A DNA stretch of 64,000 bases from contig NZ_JANADO010000002.1 in NCBI RefSeq assembly GCF_024199845.1, forward strand, positions 186,001 through 250,000, written 5' to 3'. Under the pieces are notes generated by a model, which saw nothing but the letters and a program-made list of their open reading frames with translations, was not told the origin of the DNA and made no database searches. This stretch comes from Bradyrhizobium sp. CCGB12. GTDB taxonomy: Bacteria; Pseudomonadota; Alphaproteobacteria; Rhizobiales; Xanthobacteraceae. The stretch's first letter is position 1. Each line of letters starts with the position of its first letter. Shown one piece after another: positions 34,677 through 44,440 of the stretch. The translations under genes were made by a program, and so were the position numbers.

Positions 34677-35681
34677 ATGACCTTGCCGCATACTCGTTTT
34701 CCGAGGTTCTTGTCCGACTGTCTCACCGCCGCCCGGCGCTACCCTGCACTCACGAGCCTTGCTGGTGCCGCTACTCTCATGGCCGGAGCGGCGCTCATTA
34801 ATCGGCAGCTTGCGAAGAAGGCTCAACGCGATAATCCTCCGCAGGGGCAATTTATTGAGGTCAATGACGTTCGTTTGCACTATGTGGAACGCGGCAACGG
34901 TCGGCCTCTCGTTCTATTCCATGGCAACGGCAGCATGATCCAGGATTTCCAGTCGAGCGGCCTGATTGATCGCGCGGCGGAAAATTACCGGGTAATTGTG
35001 TTCGACCGACCCGGCTTCGGACATAGCCTCCGACCCCGGAATGCCGTTTGGACTCCGGAGGCACAAGCAGATCTGTTCAAGGTGGCACTTGATCAGTTGA
35101 GGGTCCACCGAGCGATCGTGCTTGGACATTCCTGGGGAGCGTCAGTCGCAGTAGCGCTCGCGATCAGGCACTCACCGCTGGTTGAAGCCTTGGTCCTGGC
35201 GTCAGGATACTATTTTCCAACTGCCCGAAGCGACGTAGCTACCGCCATAGTGCCGGCTATACCGGGACTCGGGGATATCATCAGCTACACCGTCTCCCCG
35301 ATCCTCAGTCGCTTGATGTGGCCTGCGATGTTACGCAAGCTATTCGGCCCGCGGTCGGTCCCCGAGAAGTTCGCTGGTTTCCCTAGAGAAATGGCCCTCC
35401 GCCCGGCGCAGATGCGTGCCAGCGCCGCAGAAGCGGCCCTGATGATCCCAGGCGCAGCCGCAGCTGCGAAGACCTATAGCGAACTTGAGATACCTACAAT
35501 CATCATCGCGGGTGAAGAGGATCGTTTGATCGACATCAAGAAGCAATCGGTCAGACTTCATGAAGAGGTCAAGCAAAGCAAATTGTACCGCCTCGCCGGA
35601 GGGGGGCATATGATTCATCAGTCTGCAATGCCGGACGTGATGGCGGCCATTGATGAAGCTGCTGCCCAGACGCTGCATTGA
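34677..35681 (+). CDS. Alpha/beta-fold hydrolase
   Basis: 334 residues from ATG 34677 (MTLPHTRFPRFLSDCLTAAR). An N-terminal hydrophobic stretch (about 22-40) may anchor it in the membrane. FIEVNDVRLHYVERGNGRPL, VLFHGNGSMI (oxyanion region), VIVFDRPGFGHS, LGHSWGASVAVALA (nucleophile Ser), GEEDRLI (acid) and GGGHMIHQS (catalytic His) are all in place. Substrate unknown; the family includes esterases, epoxide hydrolases and dehalogenases. Confidence 0.88.
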   Translation: MTLPHTRFPRFLSDCLTAARRYPALTSLAGAATLMAGAALINRQLAKKAQRDNPPQGQFIEVNDVRLHYVERGNGRPLVLFHGNGSMIQDFQSSGLIDRAAENYRVIVFDRPGFGHSLRPRNAVWTPEAQADLFKVALDQLRVHRAIVLGHSWGASVAVALAIRHSPLVEALVLASGYYFPTARSDVATAIVPAIPGLGDIISYTVSPILSRLMWPAMLRKLFGPRSVPEKFAGFPREMALRPAQMRASAAEAALMIPGAAAAAKTYSELEIPTIIIAGEEDRLIDIKKQSVRLHEEVKQSKLYRLAGGGHMIHQSAMPDVMAAIDEAAAQTLH

Positions 35682-35943
35682 GCGGTCTGCGCGCGAAGCG
35701 CTGGCGGGGAGACTGAGGCTAGCGCGAGGTTGTGACGCCTAACAGGAACACATTGCTGGCACCTGCCGACGACGCCGATAGGCCGCTGCAGGAACTAGCG
35801 CGCACTCCTTGCGCCGTCCTAGTTACCAGGACGAAGTGATGACGCTTTAGTCGGAAATATGACTAGTACAGCGGCATGCAAAAAGGCGCAGGAACGCGCG
35901 TCAACAACGGCGGCGCCGTTTTCTAATAACCTAAAGGATCCAG

Positions 35944-36258
35944 ATGGCGGCAACCAAAGAGGAATTGAATAGGTACTTTGAGATGATCCATCGGCGACTG
36001 CCGATCAGAGTCTCTGAGGGCATTCGATGGTTGCGCAAACCATCATCGTTTCCGGCTCGTCTTATTGCCGCATTGCTGCTCATCATCGGTGGCATCTTCA
36101 GTTTCTTACCTATTCTGGGCGTGTGGATGCTGCCTCTCGGCCTCCTGTTCATCGCGCAAGACGTGCCGATCCTGCAAAAGCCCCTCGTTAAAGCACTGGC
36201 TTGGGCTGAGACTAAGTGGGAGCGCTTGAAAGTGGTGTGGCGAAACAGGTCGTCATAG
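35944..36258 (+). CDS. Small membrane protein (104 aa)
   Basis: MAATKEELNRYFEMIHRRLP is a soluble, charged start; residues ~38-75 (LIAALLLIIGGIFSFLPILG VWMLPLGLLFIAQDVP) form two close membrane helices, and the tail is basic. This layout matches a conserved Bradyrhizobium membrane protein of unknown function. The frame is clean. A GGAAC...CGTT pair upstream (35891-35920) has the wrong spacing (21) for a stress promoter. Confidence 0.7.
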   Translation: MAATKEELNRYFEMIHRRLPIRVSEGIRWLRKPSSFPARLIAALLLIIGGIFSFLPILGVWMLPLGLLFIAQDVPILQKPLVKALAWAETKWERLKVVWRNRSS

Positions 36259-36989
36259 TATCACTCAGTTCTTGCGTGGTGATATGCTCCGACCGAATAT
36301 CGATCTTCTGCCATCGGTCGAGATCCGCCGAAGCGTAGCCCCTGTACTCAGGACCTGTCGCAGGGTCGATGGCAGCAAAGCTGGGTAGCGGGAAATCAGT
36401 AAGGCGACGATGGTCCCTCAACGAAAGCGAACGACGGAGCCTCTCAGGAAGGCGCGACTCATTCAACCCTCGAGAAAAATCAACGATGTCCAAGGAACTC
36501 AGCCGTTTACCTATGAATTAGGCCAATTGCAATCAATCAAAACACCTAACGCCACTTCTTAGGCTGGCTTTTGAGGAAGACACCAAGATGGTGCGATAGC
36601 GCGCTGCTTCGAGCTCGGAAGATTCCGCTGCAGGGTTATGGCCGATCTTTCATTCTCGATCCCATCTCAAAGCAGAGCGTGGTCTCTGCGGCTTTCTTCT
36701 GCGCAAGATGCATGCGCCGGCGAACGGTACAGATGGAAAATTCGCGCATCCTAGAATGGATGTTGGGGCGAAGTAATGGGCCAAGAGTCGTGTTGCATTC
36801 GAGTGCGCCTGGTCCTTATAGCGCTGAATGCGACCAGGGTAAGGCTGTCGGTGCAGGGCTGATCCAAAATCTCGGTATATTTGCTCATTGTTGCCGCGCT
36901 TGTAGCGCGGCGGCAAACCACACGCGCTGTCAACGAAAGAGCTTACGTTTATTCCTCGACTGGTCCTCGAAGTCTGGCCGTTCAGTGCG
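36259..36989. other. Mostly non-coding
   Basis: A minus-strand frame (36212-36493, MDIVDFSRGLNESRLPERLR) overlaps the end of the previous gene and could be a small protein, but I found no support beyond its openness. Nothing else recognised. Confidence 0.3.
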
Positions 36990-37270
36990 TTCTGCTCGAG
37001 CAGTTTCTCGGCTGGAAACCAACAGCTTCGCCCAATCAGGCGCTCCGTAGCTCTCGAGCACTCATCCTCGACATGAATCCACAGCGGACCCTGCCGCTGC
37101 CCGCCTTCGATCTCATGTTCCCAGGCCGTCTGGATCGTGTTCTTGAGCCGTTTCTGGGCGACATCGTCTGAACCGAAGAGCTCAATCCAGTCGGCATCGC
37201 CGGTTTATGCTGAATTCCGTCCTTCCACCACTAGGATGTCGCGCTGCGGCGCCTTGCTGAACCGGTGCCC
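36990..37270 (-). pseudogene. Unidentified protein remnant
   Basis: The minus strand reads FSKAPQRDILVVEGRNSA, a stop, TGDADWIELFGSDDVAQKRL and KNTIQTAWEHEIEGGQRQGP LWIHVEDE. This is clearly protein-like and probably one broken gene, but I do not recognise the family. It lies directly downstream of the PolX fragment on the same strand. Confidence 0.35.
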
Positions 37271-37324
37271 GCCCGCCCACGGCCCCAACGACGCCTTCGA
37301 GAAGGAGCTTGGCCATTCATTGCG

Positions 37325-37590
37325 TCAGGCTGCACGGGCCAACCAGCGCCTTCGCTGGCGGAGATATCGCGTGATGTCCGCCAGCGGCATCGCATTCAGC
37401 ACCCGGTCCGCCGGCACGCCGCCTTTTCGCGCCATCTCGACACCCCAATGCATGGGATCGAGCTCGGCGATCGAGTGCGCGTCCGGATTGATGCTCACAT
37501 GCAGCCGAATTCGAGCAACGCCTGATGCCCGGCGCGCCGGCAAGCCGATCGCGCCCACGTCCAAGGCGCCGCAGGCAACGTCGTCGACCT
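37325..37590 (-). pseudogene. PolX-type DNA polymerase, PHP-domain tail (second copy)
   Basis: HVSINPDAHSIAELDPMHWG VEMARKGGVPADRVLNAMPL and ADITRYLRQRRRWLARAA, ending normally. The bases before it still show a worn 'RLDWRWHQALLEFGCM'. It is the same C-terminal piece as 12441-12625, better preserved. Confidence 0.65.
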
Positions 37591-37644
37591 GATGGAGGCG
37601 CTGGTAAGGGCGGCCGCGCCGGCGAAGGCGTAGATCAGAAGCAG

Positions 37645-37775
37645 CAGAGCACGATCAGCGGTCTCTACGGCGTAGGCGACGTCGTCAGCGACTCACACCA
37701 GATATCCGTCGCTTTCGGGCACGCTGCCGTCGCGGCCTGCCACATCCACAATGAACTGCCGCTGAACTACGTGAA
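37645..37775 (+). pseudogene. Thioredoxin reductase-like FAD enzyme, C-terminal fragment
   Basis: STISGLYGVGDVVSDSHQIS VAFGHAAVAACHIHNELPLN Y. G-L-Y-x-x-G-D-V-V-S-D is the FAD-binding end of TrxB-like reductases, and Q-I-x-V-A-x-G-x-A-A the last helix. Nothing of the N-terminal domains remains. Confidence 0.65.
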
Positions 37776-37865
37776 GATGCCTGCGGCAGCCGCATCAACT
37801 GCTAGCAGGTCGATACGGCGCCTACGTGCGGCGCTATGTCCAAAGTTTAGCTCGCAGCCGTGATG

Positions 37866-39134
37866 TTATTCTGCCTGCTCGAGTGCGGCAGGCATTTTTG
37901 CCACCGACATCAGCGATCGGGCGACCTGGTTGAGTAGCTGATCCGAATTCTCTTCTTCGGCCAGCGACTTCGACAACAACGCGACGACGGCGCTGTGGCG
38001 AAGTTGCTGGGCGAGGTTCTTTGCTGTCGTGTAAGTGGAGATCTCATAGTGCTCCACACGCTGCGCCGCTCCGATCAGCGCCAGGTCGGCAGCCGCGTCT
38101 TCCTTTTCTTCACCTTCGGCCATCACCTCCTGGCCTTCCTCGACCAATCCCATCATGCCCTTGCAAGGTTTGGCGCGAGCGGTCTTGCCGAGGAGCTCGA
38201 AGCACTCGTTAATGCGCTCCACCTGATTTTCGGTCTCGACGAGATGCTGCTCGAACAGCTCACGAAGCTGATCGAATCGCGCTGCCTCAGCCATCTTCGG
38301 CAGCGCTTTGGTCAACTGCTTTTCCGCATGTAGGATGTCGCGGAGCTCATCGATCAACAGGTCGCCCAGACCGGCTTGGTCTTCCGGGGCCGAACTTTCC
38401 GCGATGATTGCGGCCGAGGCGCCGGGTTCGGCCTGAATCGCCGGAGATTCCGTGAAGACCCAGCCATTGCCCTCGTTCCAGGGGCCCCGGGTGTCGATCT
38501 CGCCGTGCTCCCCGGTGCCGGTGGAGTCATTGAAGAACTGGTCGACCAGTCCAGGCGTCGGCGCGATTCGGCCGATGCTGAAGGCCGGCTTGCCCATGCT
38601 CTCGAGCGCCAGCGCGAACGCCTTCATGTGAGTAATTTCCCGGGTCATCAGGAACTGAAGCGCGTCCTTCGTGCCCGCGTCGTCGCAGAAATTGATCAGC
38701 CTCTCGTAGACGATCTTGGCGCGCGCTTCGGCGGCGATGTTGCTGCGCAGGTCGACGTCGAGCTCGCCGGTGATCTTCAGGTAATCGGCCGTCCAGGCAT
38801 TGCCCTGAGAGTTGAACAGGTTCACGCCGCCGCCCCCCGCGATTGCAATCAGCGGATCGGCTTCGGCCGCCTGGCGATCGAACTTCGTCGGCTGAAGATG
38901 CATGCGGGCGAGGGTGCCCACGATTTCGAGATGACTCAGTTCTTCGGTGCCGATGTCCATCAACAGGTCTTTGCGGTCCGGATCCTCGCAGTTCAGACCC
39001 TGGATGGAATATTGCATCGCGGCCGCGAGCTCGCCGTTGGCGCCGCCGAACTGTTCAAGAAGCATGTTGCCAAAACGAGGGTCGGGTTCATCGACGCGGA
39101 CAGTGAACATCAGCTTCTTGACATGGTGATACAT
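37866..39134 (-). CDS. Manganese catalase fused to a DUF892 ferritin-like domain
   Basis: 422 residues from ATG 39134 (MYHHVKKLMFTVRVDEPDPR). Residues 1-~235 are a dimanganese catalase. Likely metal ligands are Glu35 (GANGELAAAMQY), Glu65 and His68 (GTEELSHLEIV), Glu136 (AAEARAKIVYE) and His169 (REITHMKAFAL). Residues ~255-422 are a DUF892/YciF helical bundle (LGDLLIDELRDILHAEKQLT, QRVEHYEISTYTTAKNLA). It should disproportionate hydrogen peroxide without haem. The fusion places two ferritin-like folds in one chain. An EcfG-like promoter is upstream, implying stress control. Confidence 0.88.
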   Translation of the reverse strand: MYHHVKKLMFTVRVDEPDPRFGNMLLEQFGGANGELAAAMQYSIQGLNCEDPDRKDLLMDIGTEELSHLEIVGTLARMHLQPTKFDRQAAEADPLIAIAGGGGVNLFNSQGNAWTADYLKITGELDVDLRSNIAAEARAKIVYERLINFCDDAGTKDALQFLMTREITHMKAFALALESMGKPAFSIGRIAPTPGLVDQFFNDSTGTGEHGEIDTRGPWNEGNGWVFTESPAIQAEPGASAAIIAESSAPEDQAGLGDLLIDELRDILHAEKQLTKALPKMAEAARFDQLRELFEQHLVETENQVERINECFELLGKTARAKPCKGMMGLVEEGQEVMAEGEEKEDAAADLALIGAAQRVEHYEISTYTTAKNLAQQLRHSAVVALLSKSLAEEENSDQLLNQVARSLMSVAKMPAALEQAE

Positions 39135-39171
39135 GGAAGGCCTCGAAAGTGAGAGAGGAATATCAATCCCG

Positions 39172-39196
39172 AACACTGGTCGCTGCCGTTGGTTCC
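39172..39196 (-). promoter_or_regulatory. EcfG-type general-stress promoter
   Basis: On the minus strand GGAAC (39196-39192), 16 bases, TGTT (39175-39172), 38 bases before the Mn-catalase start. Confidence 0.6.
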
Positions 39197-39284
39197 TACT
39201 CATGACGGAGTTGCCCTTCCGGCGATTTGAGCCGAGACCGGCTGGCGGTCGCGAAGGAGTTCGACAGGAACATTGGCCCCCGCA

Positions 39285-39700
39285 TGCGATGAAGATCCAA
39301 CCGCGGGAACTGATGCAACGGCAGTCCGGAAGGCTAAATCTACCCCGAGGTGAAGGTTAAGGTCGCCGCCCAACCTCAGGAGACCGATCAAGCAATTGAA
39401 GCGGCTCCAGCAATGCCTAGAGGCCTGCGGTGAGAGTACCTCGACTCTCAAGGACACAGCTCAGTCGGTCGCGGCGAATGCCATGGCGATGGCTCATTTC
39501 ATGGCGGGCGACGAGATTTTGAAGAATACTTGCGAAAAACGCGTTCGACCACTTCGAGATCGCGGCCTATAAGTCGCTGTTGACGCTCGGTCCAGTGATC
39601 GGGATGGACTAGGCCCGCGCGCCGCTCGAAACCTCGCTGACGGAGGAAGAGCGCATGGCCGCCTGGATCGATGCCAATGTTGCAGGTCACGATGGATAGT
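39285..39700 (+). pseudogene. DUF892 ferritin-like protein, broken paralogue
   Basis: Strong similarity to 19204-19701: RELMQRQSGRL, CLEACGESTSTLKDTAQSVA ANAMAMAHFMAGDEILKNT, FDHFEIAAYKSLLTLG, EEERMAAWIDANV, spread over all three frames. Several indels and a TAG (at 39609) destroy it. Confidence 0.75.
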
Positions 39701-39869
39701 GCGCGACGAGTCCGGCGGCGGCAAGCGGCAGAACATACCAGCCGCCGGCTAGCGCACCTTCCGCCCGAGGAATCGGGTCCGCCTATCCTCTGCAGGAGCC
39801 GGAAGCCGTCAGTCGCTGCGTGCTGGTCCAACCGTGTCGGCCATTCTGGCGTCCCGCGCCCCCCTCGGC

Positions 39870-40560
39870 TTCGGCGAGCCCGCCATGGTATCGCGGGCGG
39901 TCTGATACCGGAGATCCAGAGCCAGGTCATGAAGCCGATCACAGCGCCGAGCGAGCCATAGGTCTCGTTGAACTTCCCGAAACTGCCGCCATACCAGGAG
40001 AACATCGCGGACGCTCCGAGCCAGAGCACCGCGGCCGCGGCGCTGCCCCAGGTGATCCAGCGCCAGCGCGGCGCCCCGCGGATTGCCTCATAACGATAGA
40101 TCAGCGCCAACGCGACCGCGACGAACATCGCCGGCCACCTGGCGATCCGCAGCATCAGGTCGGCGAAATTCGAGAGCCCGATGAAGTTGAGCACAACCGG
40201 AAGGACCACGATGGCCCCAGCGCCGCCAGCACGAACAGGAGCGTGAAGGACAGCGAGACGGCGTTCAGGGTCAAAAAGCCTCGCTTCTCCTGCTCCCCTA
40301 GGGCGACGTCCACCGCGCCGCCGGGCAGGACTCCGGAGACCTGGTCCAGATGCTTGGCGATCGCGGTCGGATCCGAGAACAGGCCGTAGTAGATCGAGGC
40401 CGCGAGCGCGGGAAAGATCGCGAGCAGGCTGTAGTAGGTCATGCCCGCGGCCCGAGCCAGGACCCGGTACTCGGAGATGTTGGAGTAGACCCGCAGCAGA
40501 ATGTCCAACCGCGCGCGGGGATCTCGGAGGGCGAACTCGCTTGGCGGCCGCGGTCACTTT
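39870..40560 (-). pseudogene. YihY/BrkB-family membrane protein, internal deletion and frameshifts
   Basis: Pieces on the minus strand: MDILLRVYSNISEYRVLARA AGMTYYSLLAIFPALAASI, KHLDQVSGVLPGGAVDVALG EQEKRGFLTLNAVSLSFTL, IVVLPVVLNFIGLSNFADLM, WRWITWGSAAAAVLWLGASA MFSWYGGSFGKFNETYGSLG AVIGFMTWLWIS. Between GGAVDV and EQEKRGF about 45 residues of the usual sequence are missing. The end is also lost. Confidence 0.7.
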
Positions 40561-40849
40561 CACCTGCCGTCTCGGAAGCAGCCGTGTCGCGGGACCCGTG
40601 TCACGGGGATTTCTTCCGCCGGGGGTGTCGACGTGGCGGCGTTCTTCCGGGAGCAGTACGGCGGTCAAGGCCGCTGCCGTCAGGAGAGCCACCCGAGATG
40701 ACGGTCCACTTGTCCGGCCCAGCCGACAGTTCCCGCTCGCGGGCTGCAACGTCTCTTCCAGTTTTGGCTGCGGTCGTCATCAATTGGCTCGGCTTGGGAC
40801 CCGGGCCTGCCCGGTCGGGCAACGCCCGTCCCCGTTCCTCCGACCCTAC

Positions 40850-41235
40850 AGCTAGGCTGGTGGTCCGCCGGCGTTGAGGAGCTGGGCAAGCGCGGGTGAC
40901 GAGCTGAGCCGGTGCGAACGGCTTCGTGAGATCGATGCTGTTGGGCACGCCGAACCTGGCCCAGTCCTCCGCAGCCGTCCCGGTCATGTAGACGAAGGGG
41001 AAGGCCGGGTCGCGCTCTCTCGTGCACACACGGGCGAGGTCCCGGCCGGTCATGGCACCTCTCAGGTTAACGTCGGTCACCACCGCCCGGAAACTCGCGC
41101 CTCGCCTTGGAGAAGAGTGACCGCGTCTTCCGCCGAGGAAAGGACTTCCGGTAGGAAGCCGCCTTCGCTCTGGGCGTCCTCCAGCATCTGGCGCACCAAT
41201 CGTCCTCAGCGATCAGAATCTTGAGCGTTCGTTCA
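40850..41235 (-). pseudogene. Receiver-domain response regulator, frameshifted
   Basis: Starts TLKILIAEDDW near 41225 and, after shifts, continues VVTDVNLRGAMTGRDLA, RDPAFPFVYMTGTAAEDWAR FGVPNSIDLTKPFAPAQL. The phosphoacceptor Asp (VVTDVN) and the K of LTKPF are still visible. It is a stand-alone receiver; at least two indels interrupt it. Confidence 0.6.
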
Positions 41236-41589
41236 ATCGCTGTCTCGCTCGACAGCCTACGCTTCAGTGGTCGACCGTGGCGCGAATTGTTGGGTCCCGC
41301 TTCGCTTTGCGCCCGGATCTCGACCAAAGGACAAAGGGAGGACCTTGTCGGCAGGTGACGAGTTGGAAAGGTACTTACCGTTGTGGTCCTTTGAGACATG
41401 TTCAAAAAAGCTAGATTGTCAGCAAGGCGCCTTAGCTGCAGGCCAGGCTTTCCGGTCACTGTCCGGCCGACCAGATCGGACGTGGTCCTCGCGCGCTCTA
41501 TCGCCCGCAACACCACACCGGCTCCAGAGCTGTTGGCCCGCGCCATGACTTGGGGCGCAGACGAGAAGGTTCTGCTGGCCCTAGCAGCC

Positions 41590-41787
41590 ATCGGCTGGCT
41601 TGCCTCCCGCGGCCGTGGGGTGCCGCTACGGTTCGGCGGCAACAAGGGGAGGATATTCGCGCTGAAGGCTGGCGACGTCGCGGTTCTCCCCGCAGGCACC
41701 GGCCATCAGTGTCTTTCAGCGGATGATGAGTTTCTCGTCATTGGGGCCTACCCGCCGACCGGCACAACCACGCCACCACCGAGATAG
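41590..41787 (+). pseudogene. Cupin-domain protein fragment
   Basis: LRFGGNKGRIFALKAGDVAV LPAGTGHQCLSADDEFLVIG AYPPTG. G-D-V-x-V-L-P-A-G-T-G-H-Q is the second cupin motif. The N-terminal strands and the C-terminus are missing, and the sequence before about 41590 is unrelated. Confidence 0.55.
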
Positions 41788-41884
41788 CGAGCCATGCAAC
41801 ACTCCGACACTGCAGGATCGTGGCCTCATATCCGCCGGGTTGCGGTCGCGGAAGAGGGCTTAACTTCGAAGCGGAGGACAATCA

Positions 41885-43162
41885 ATGAAGGTTGCCGTCA
41901 TCGGAGGGACCGGACTGTTGGGATCCGCTATTGTAGCTGACCTATCCTCGCGCGGCCATTCAGTTGTTTCCATGAGCAGAAGCGCCGACATTGGGTGTCC
42001 AGGCGCGATCTCGGTCGATCTCAACGAGGCGGCGTCGCCCTCTTACTGGCTCACCCATCTCGACGGCGTAGAGGCCGTAGTGAACTGCGCCGGGATACTC
42101 CAAGATAGCCCAAGAGATTCCACGTCAATGGTCCATCATCAGGGCATTACGACTCTTTTTGCTGCCTGCGAGCAACTTAGAATCCGCCGCGTCATCCATT
42201 TCTCAGCAGTCGGCGTAGACCGTCAGACCCCCACCGCGTTTTCAGAAACGAAATTATCTGGCGACAAGGCTCTGATGGAGCGTGACCTCGACTGGATCAT
42301 CTTGCGTCCGTCCGTCGTGATCGGTCGAGCGGCCTATGGAGCCAGCGCGCTCATGCGAGGTCTAGCTGCCCTCCCGGCCCTGCCAGTGATGCCGAACACG
42401 GGGCAGCTCCAGATCGTCCTACTTGAGGATGTTGTGCATACTGTGAATCGTTTTCTAGAACCCGGCACGCCCGCACGGACAATTGTCGAATTGGTCGGCC
42501 CGCATCGCCTTTCTTTCGTCGAAGTCATTGCACTGATCCGCCGCTGGTACCGTTGGGGTCCGGCGCAGGAGATTCGCTTGCCGGACTTTGCTTCGAGCGT
42601 GTTGTACAAGTTCGGTGACATGATTTCGCTTTTGGGCTGGCGGCCTCCCGTACGGAGCACTGCTGAGCGGGAGATCAGGCGAGGGGCGGTCGGCGATCTT
42701 GAAGGGATGCAGCGGCTTGGGCTGCGTCCAAAAGGCCTTCCGGATTTCTTCGCCTCCGAACCAGCCTCAGTGCAGGAACGTTGGTTTGCGCGTATGTATT
42801 TGCTTAAGCCCGCGATATTCATCGTGTTGTCTCTATTCTGGATCTCGACCGCGTTCGTCTCGCTGGGGCCAGGCTGGGGCTACGGTATCGGTCTCATGGG
42901 CGAGGGCGGCGTCGAAGGAGCGAGTGCGGCGCTTACGGTGATCGCAGGCGCATTATCCGACCTGGTGATTGGACTCGCGATCGCCTATCGACCAACCAGC
43001 CGGTACGGACTCTATGCGGCCATTGCTATCTCCTTCACTTATGCGATCATCGGGACCATACTTGTGCCTCGACTATGGGCCGATCCTCTAGGGCCGATGC
43101 TGAAGATCTGGCCGATTATCGTCCTGCATTTCGCAGCGCTTGCTGTTCTTGATGATCGATAA
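41885..43162 (+). CDS. NAD(P)-binding SDR-type protein with C-terminal membrane domain
   Basis: 425 residues. MKVAVIGGTGLLGSAIVADL is the Rossmann G-x-x-G-x-x-G loop. EAVVNCAGILQ, FSAVGVDRQTPTAFSETK and the following helix match atypical/extended SDR (NmrA or complex I NDUFA9-like) proteins. From ~residue 300 there are four membrane helices (FIVLSLFWISTAFVSLG to IIVLHFAALAVLDDR), like the DoxX-type domain in similar fusions. GGAGG lies 6 bases before ATG 41885. It forms an operon with the DUF2269 gene that follows at once. Confidence 0.82.
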   Translation: MKVAVIGGTGLLGSAIVADLSSRGHSVVSMSRSADIGCPGAISVDLNEAASPSYWLTHLDGVEAVVNCAGILQDSPRDSTSMVHHQGITTLFAACEQLRIRRVIHFSAVGVDRQTPTAFSETKLSGDKALMERDLDWIILRPSVVIGRAAYGASALMRGLAALPALPVMPNTGQLQIVLLEDVVHTVNRFLEPGTPARTIVELVGPHRLSFVEVIALIRRWYRWGPAQEIRLPDFASSVLYKFGDMISLLGWRPPVRSTAEREIRRGAVGDLEGMQRLGLRPKGLPDFFASEPASVQERWFARMYLLKPAIFIVLSLFWISTAFVSLGPGWGYGIGLMGEGGVEGASAALTVIAGALSDLVIGLAIAYRPTSRYGLYAAIAISFTYAIIGTILVPRLWADPLGPMLKIWPIIVLHFAALAVLDDR

Positions 43163-43648
43163 ATGCTGTACTTCGTTCTCAAATACTTACATGTCGTGGG
43201 CGCAGCGGTCTTGCTTGGCACAGGATCGGGCATTGCGTTTTTCATGCTTGCAGCTCACCTCGGCGGAAAACCCTCCATCATCGCGGGCGTCGCCCGAATT
43301 GTTGTGATTGCGGACTTTGTCTTCACAGCCACTGCCGTCGTCGCACAGCCCATCACAGGTTCGCTGCTTGTGCTGCACGTCGGCTACTCCTTCTGGGAAG
43401 GATGGATCGTTTTGTCGATGGTGCTATATGTCATCACGGGGGTGCTGTGGCTGCCCGTCGTTTGGATGCAAATGCGCCTTAGAGATCTTGCCTCAATCGC
43501 AGCGGCAAAAGGCTCGCCTTTGCCTCCTGAATATCATCGAATTTTCTGGCTGTGGTTTGCCTTCGGGATTCCAGCGTTCATCGCTGTGTCCGCTATACTC
43601 TGGCTGATGATAGCCAAGCCTCAACTTGCACTTTTTGAAGTGTGGTAG
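43163..43648 (+). CDS. DUF2269 family membrane protein
   Basis: 161 residues with four predicted membrane helices (3-30, 45-70, 80-105, 135-157). MLYFVLKYLHVVGAAVLLGT GSGIAFFM is the typical DUF2269 start with its conserved His. The ATG follows the stop of the preceding SDR gene with no gap, so they are translated together. DUF2269 next to an SDR-DoxX protein is a pairing I have seen described in proteobacteria; the joint function is unknown. Confidence 0.82.
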   Translation: MLYFVLKYLHVVGAAVLLGTGSGIAFFMLAAHLGGKPSIIAGVARIVVIADFVFTATAVVAQPITGSLLVLHVGYSFWEGWIVLSMVLYVITGVLWLPVVWMQMRLRDLASIAAAKGSPLPPEYHRIFWLWFAFGIPAFIAVSAILWLMIAKPQLALFEVW

Positions 43649-44440
43649 CAATTGCCGAACAGACCAGGAGGTTTCCGCTCGGGTGCTTAGGCGAGGGCAT
43701 GGTTTGAAAGATCTTGCGTTCTCGGCTCAGGGACATAGAGAGCTCCGTCTCCGCCAGGCAGCCGAACGGACATGCGTTCCTAACGGCGGCAGCGTGTGAC
43801 TACCGTTGGCTTAGAGTGGTTCATGGACCTGCAGAAGTCGTATAGGAGCGAACTGGCTCACCGCTTCTGCCGCTTCCAGCTAACGAAAAAACATCGCGGG
43901 TAGTAGAACGACGAAGTGGAGTGCCTGAAAGCCGAGCCGCGCAGTATCGTAGGGACATACGTCTCTCGCTGGAGGTTGAAGACCCGCCTGAGTTAGGAGA
44001 TCGGTGTCATCAAGGGGATCTGCTTTCCCAGGAATGAACCGCTGGGGAAGTCCGCCCCGTTTCTAACGAAAGGTGGTGGCCTGGCGCGGTCGTGACGGAA
44101 TTGCCGTTATGTCGTTTCGGGATTGCAACGGCGATGGGCAAGGGGACCCTGGCCGGCGCTCTGCAGCGACAGCGTCATCAGCAAAACGGGAAGGGAGCCG
44201 ACTGGCAGCGACTCCCTTCTTCCGCTATTTCTTGCCTTCCGCGCATTCCTTGAAATGCACTCCTGAGTCTAAGCGCGGCAAAGGTCTGGCCATCGCAGCC
44301 TGCTACCATCAAGGTAGCAAAGAAGAACGAGAAGGGAGTTGCGCGCCATTTCAGAGACCGAGCAAGTGAGAGCGGAGCTAAATCCGCCCTCACTCGTCCC
44401 TGCAAACTTTGATTACCGGCGGTTTATCAGTGAGGAAAAC
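43649..44440. other. Mostly non-coding; faint glycosidase trace
   Basis: At 44068-44170 broken frames recall the start of alpha-amylase-family enzymes (a W-W-x-G-A-V stretch, then SFRDCNGDGQGD and LAGAL), but the match is short and weak. Nothing else recognised. Confidence 0.3.

Noticed and set aside
35891..35920. EcfG-type promoter before the membrane protein at 35944
   Set aside because: GGAAC and CGTT are present but 21 bases apart, outside the 16-17 allowed.
38376..39152. A 258-codon plus-strand frame
   Set aside because: It is a mirror of the Mn-catalase/DUF892 gene on the other strand, caused by high GC at third positions.
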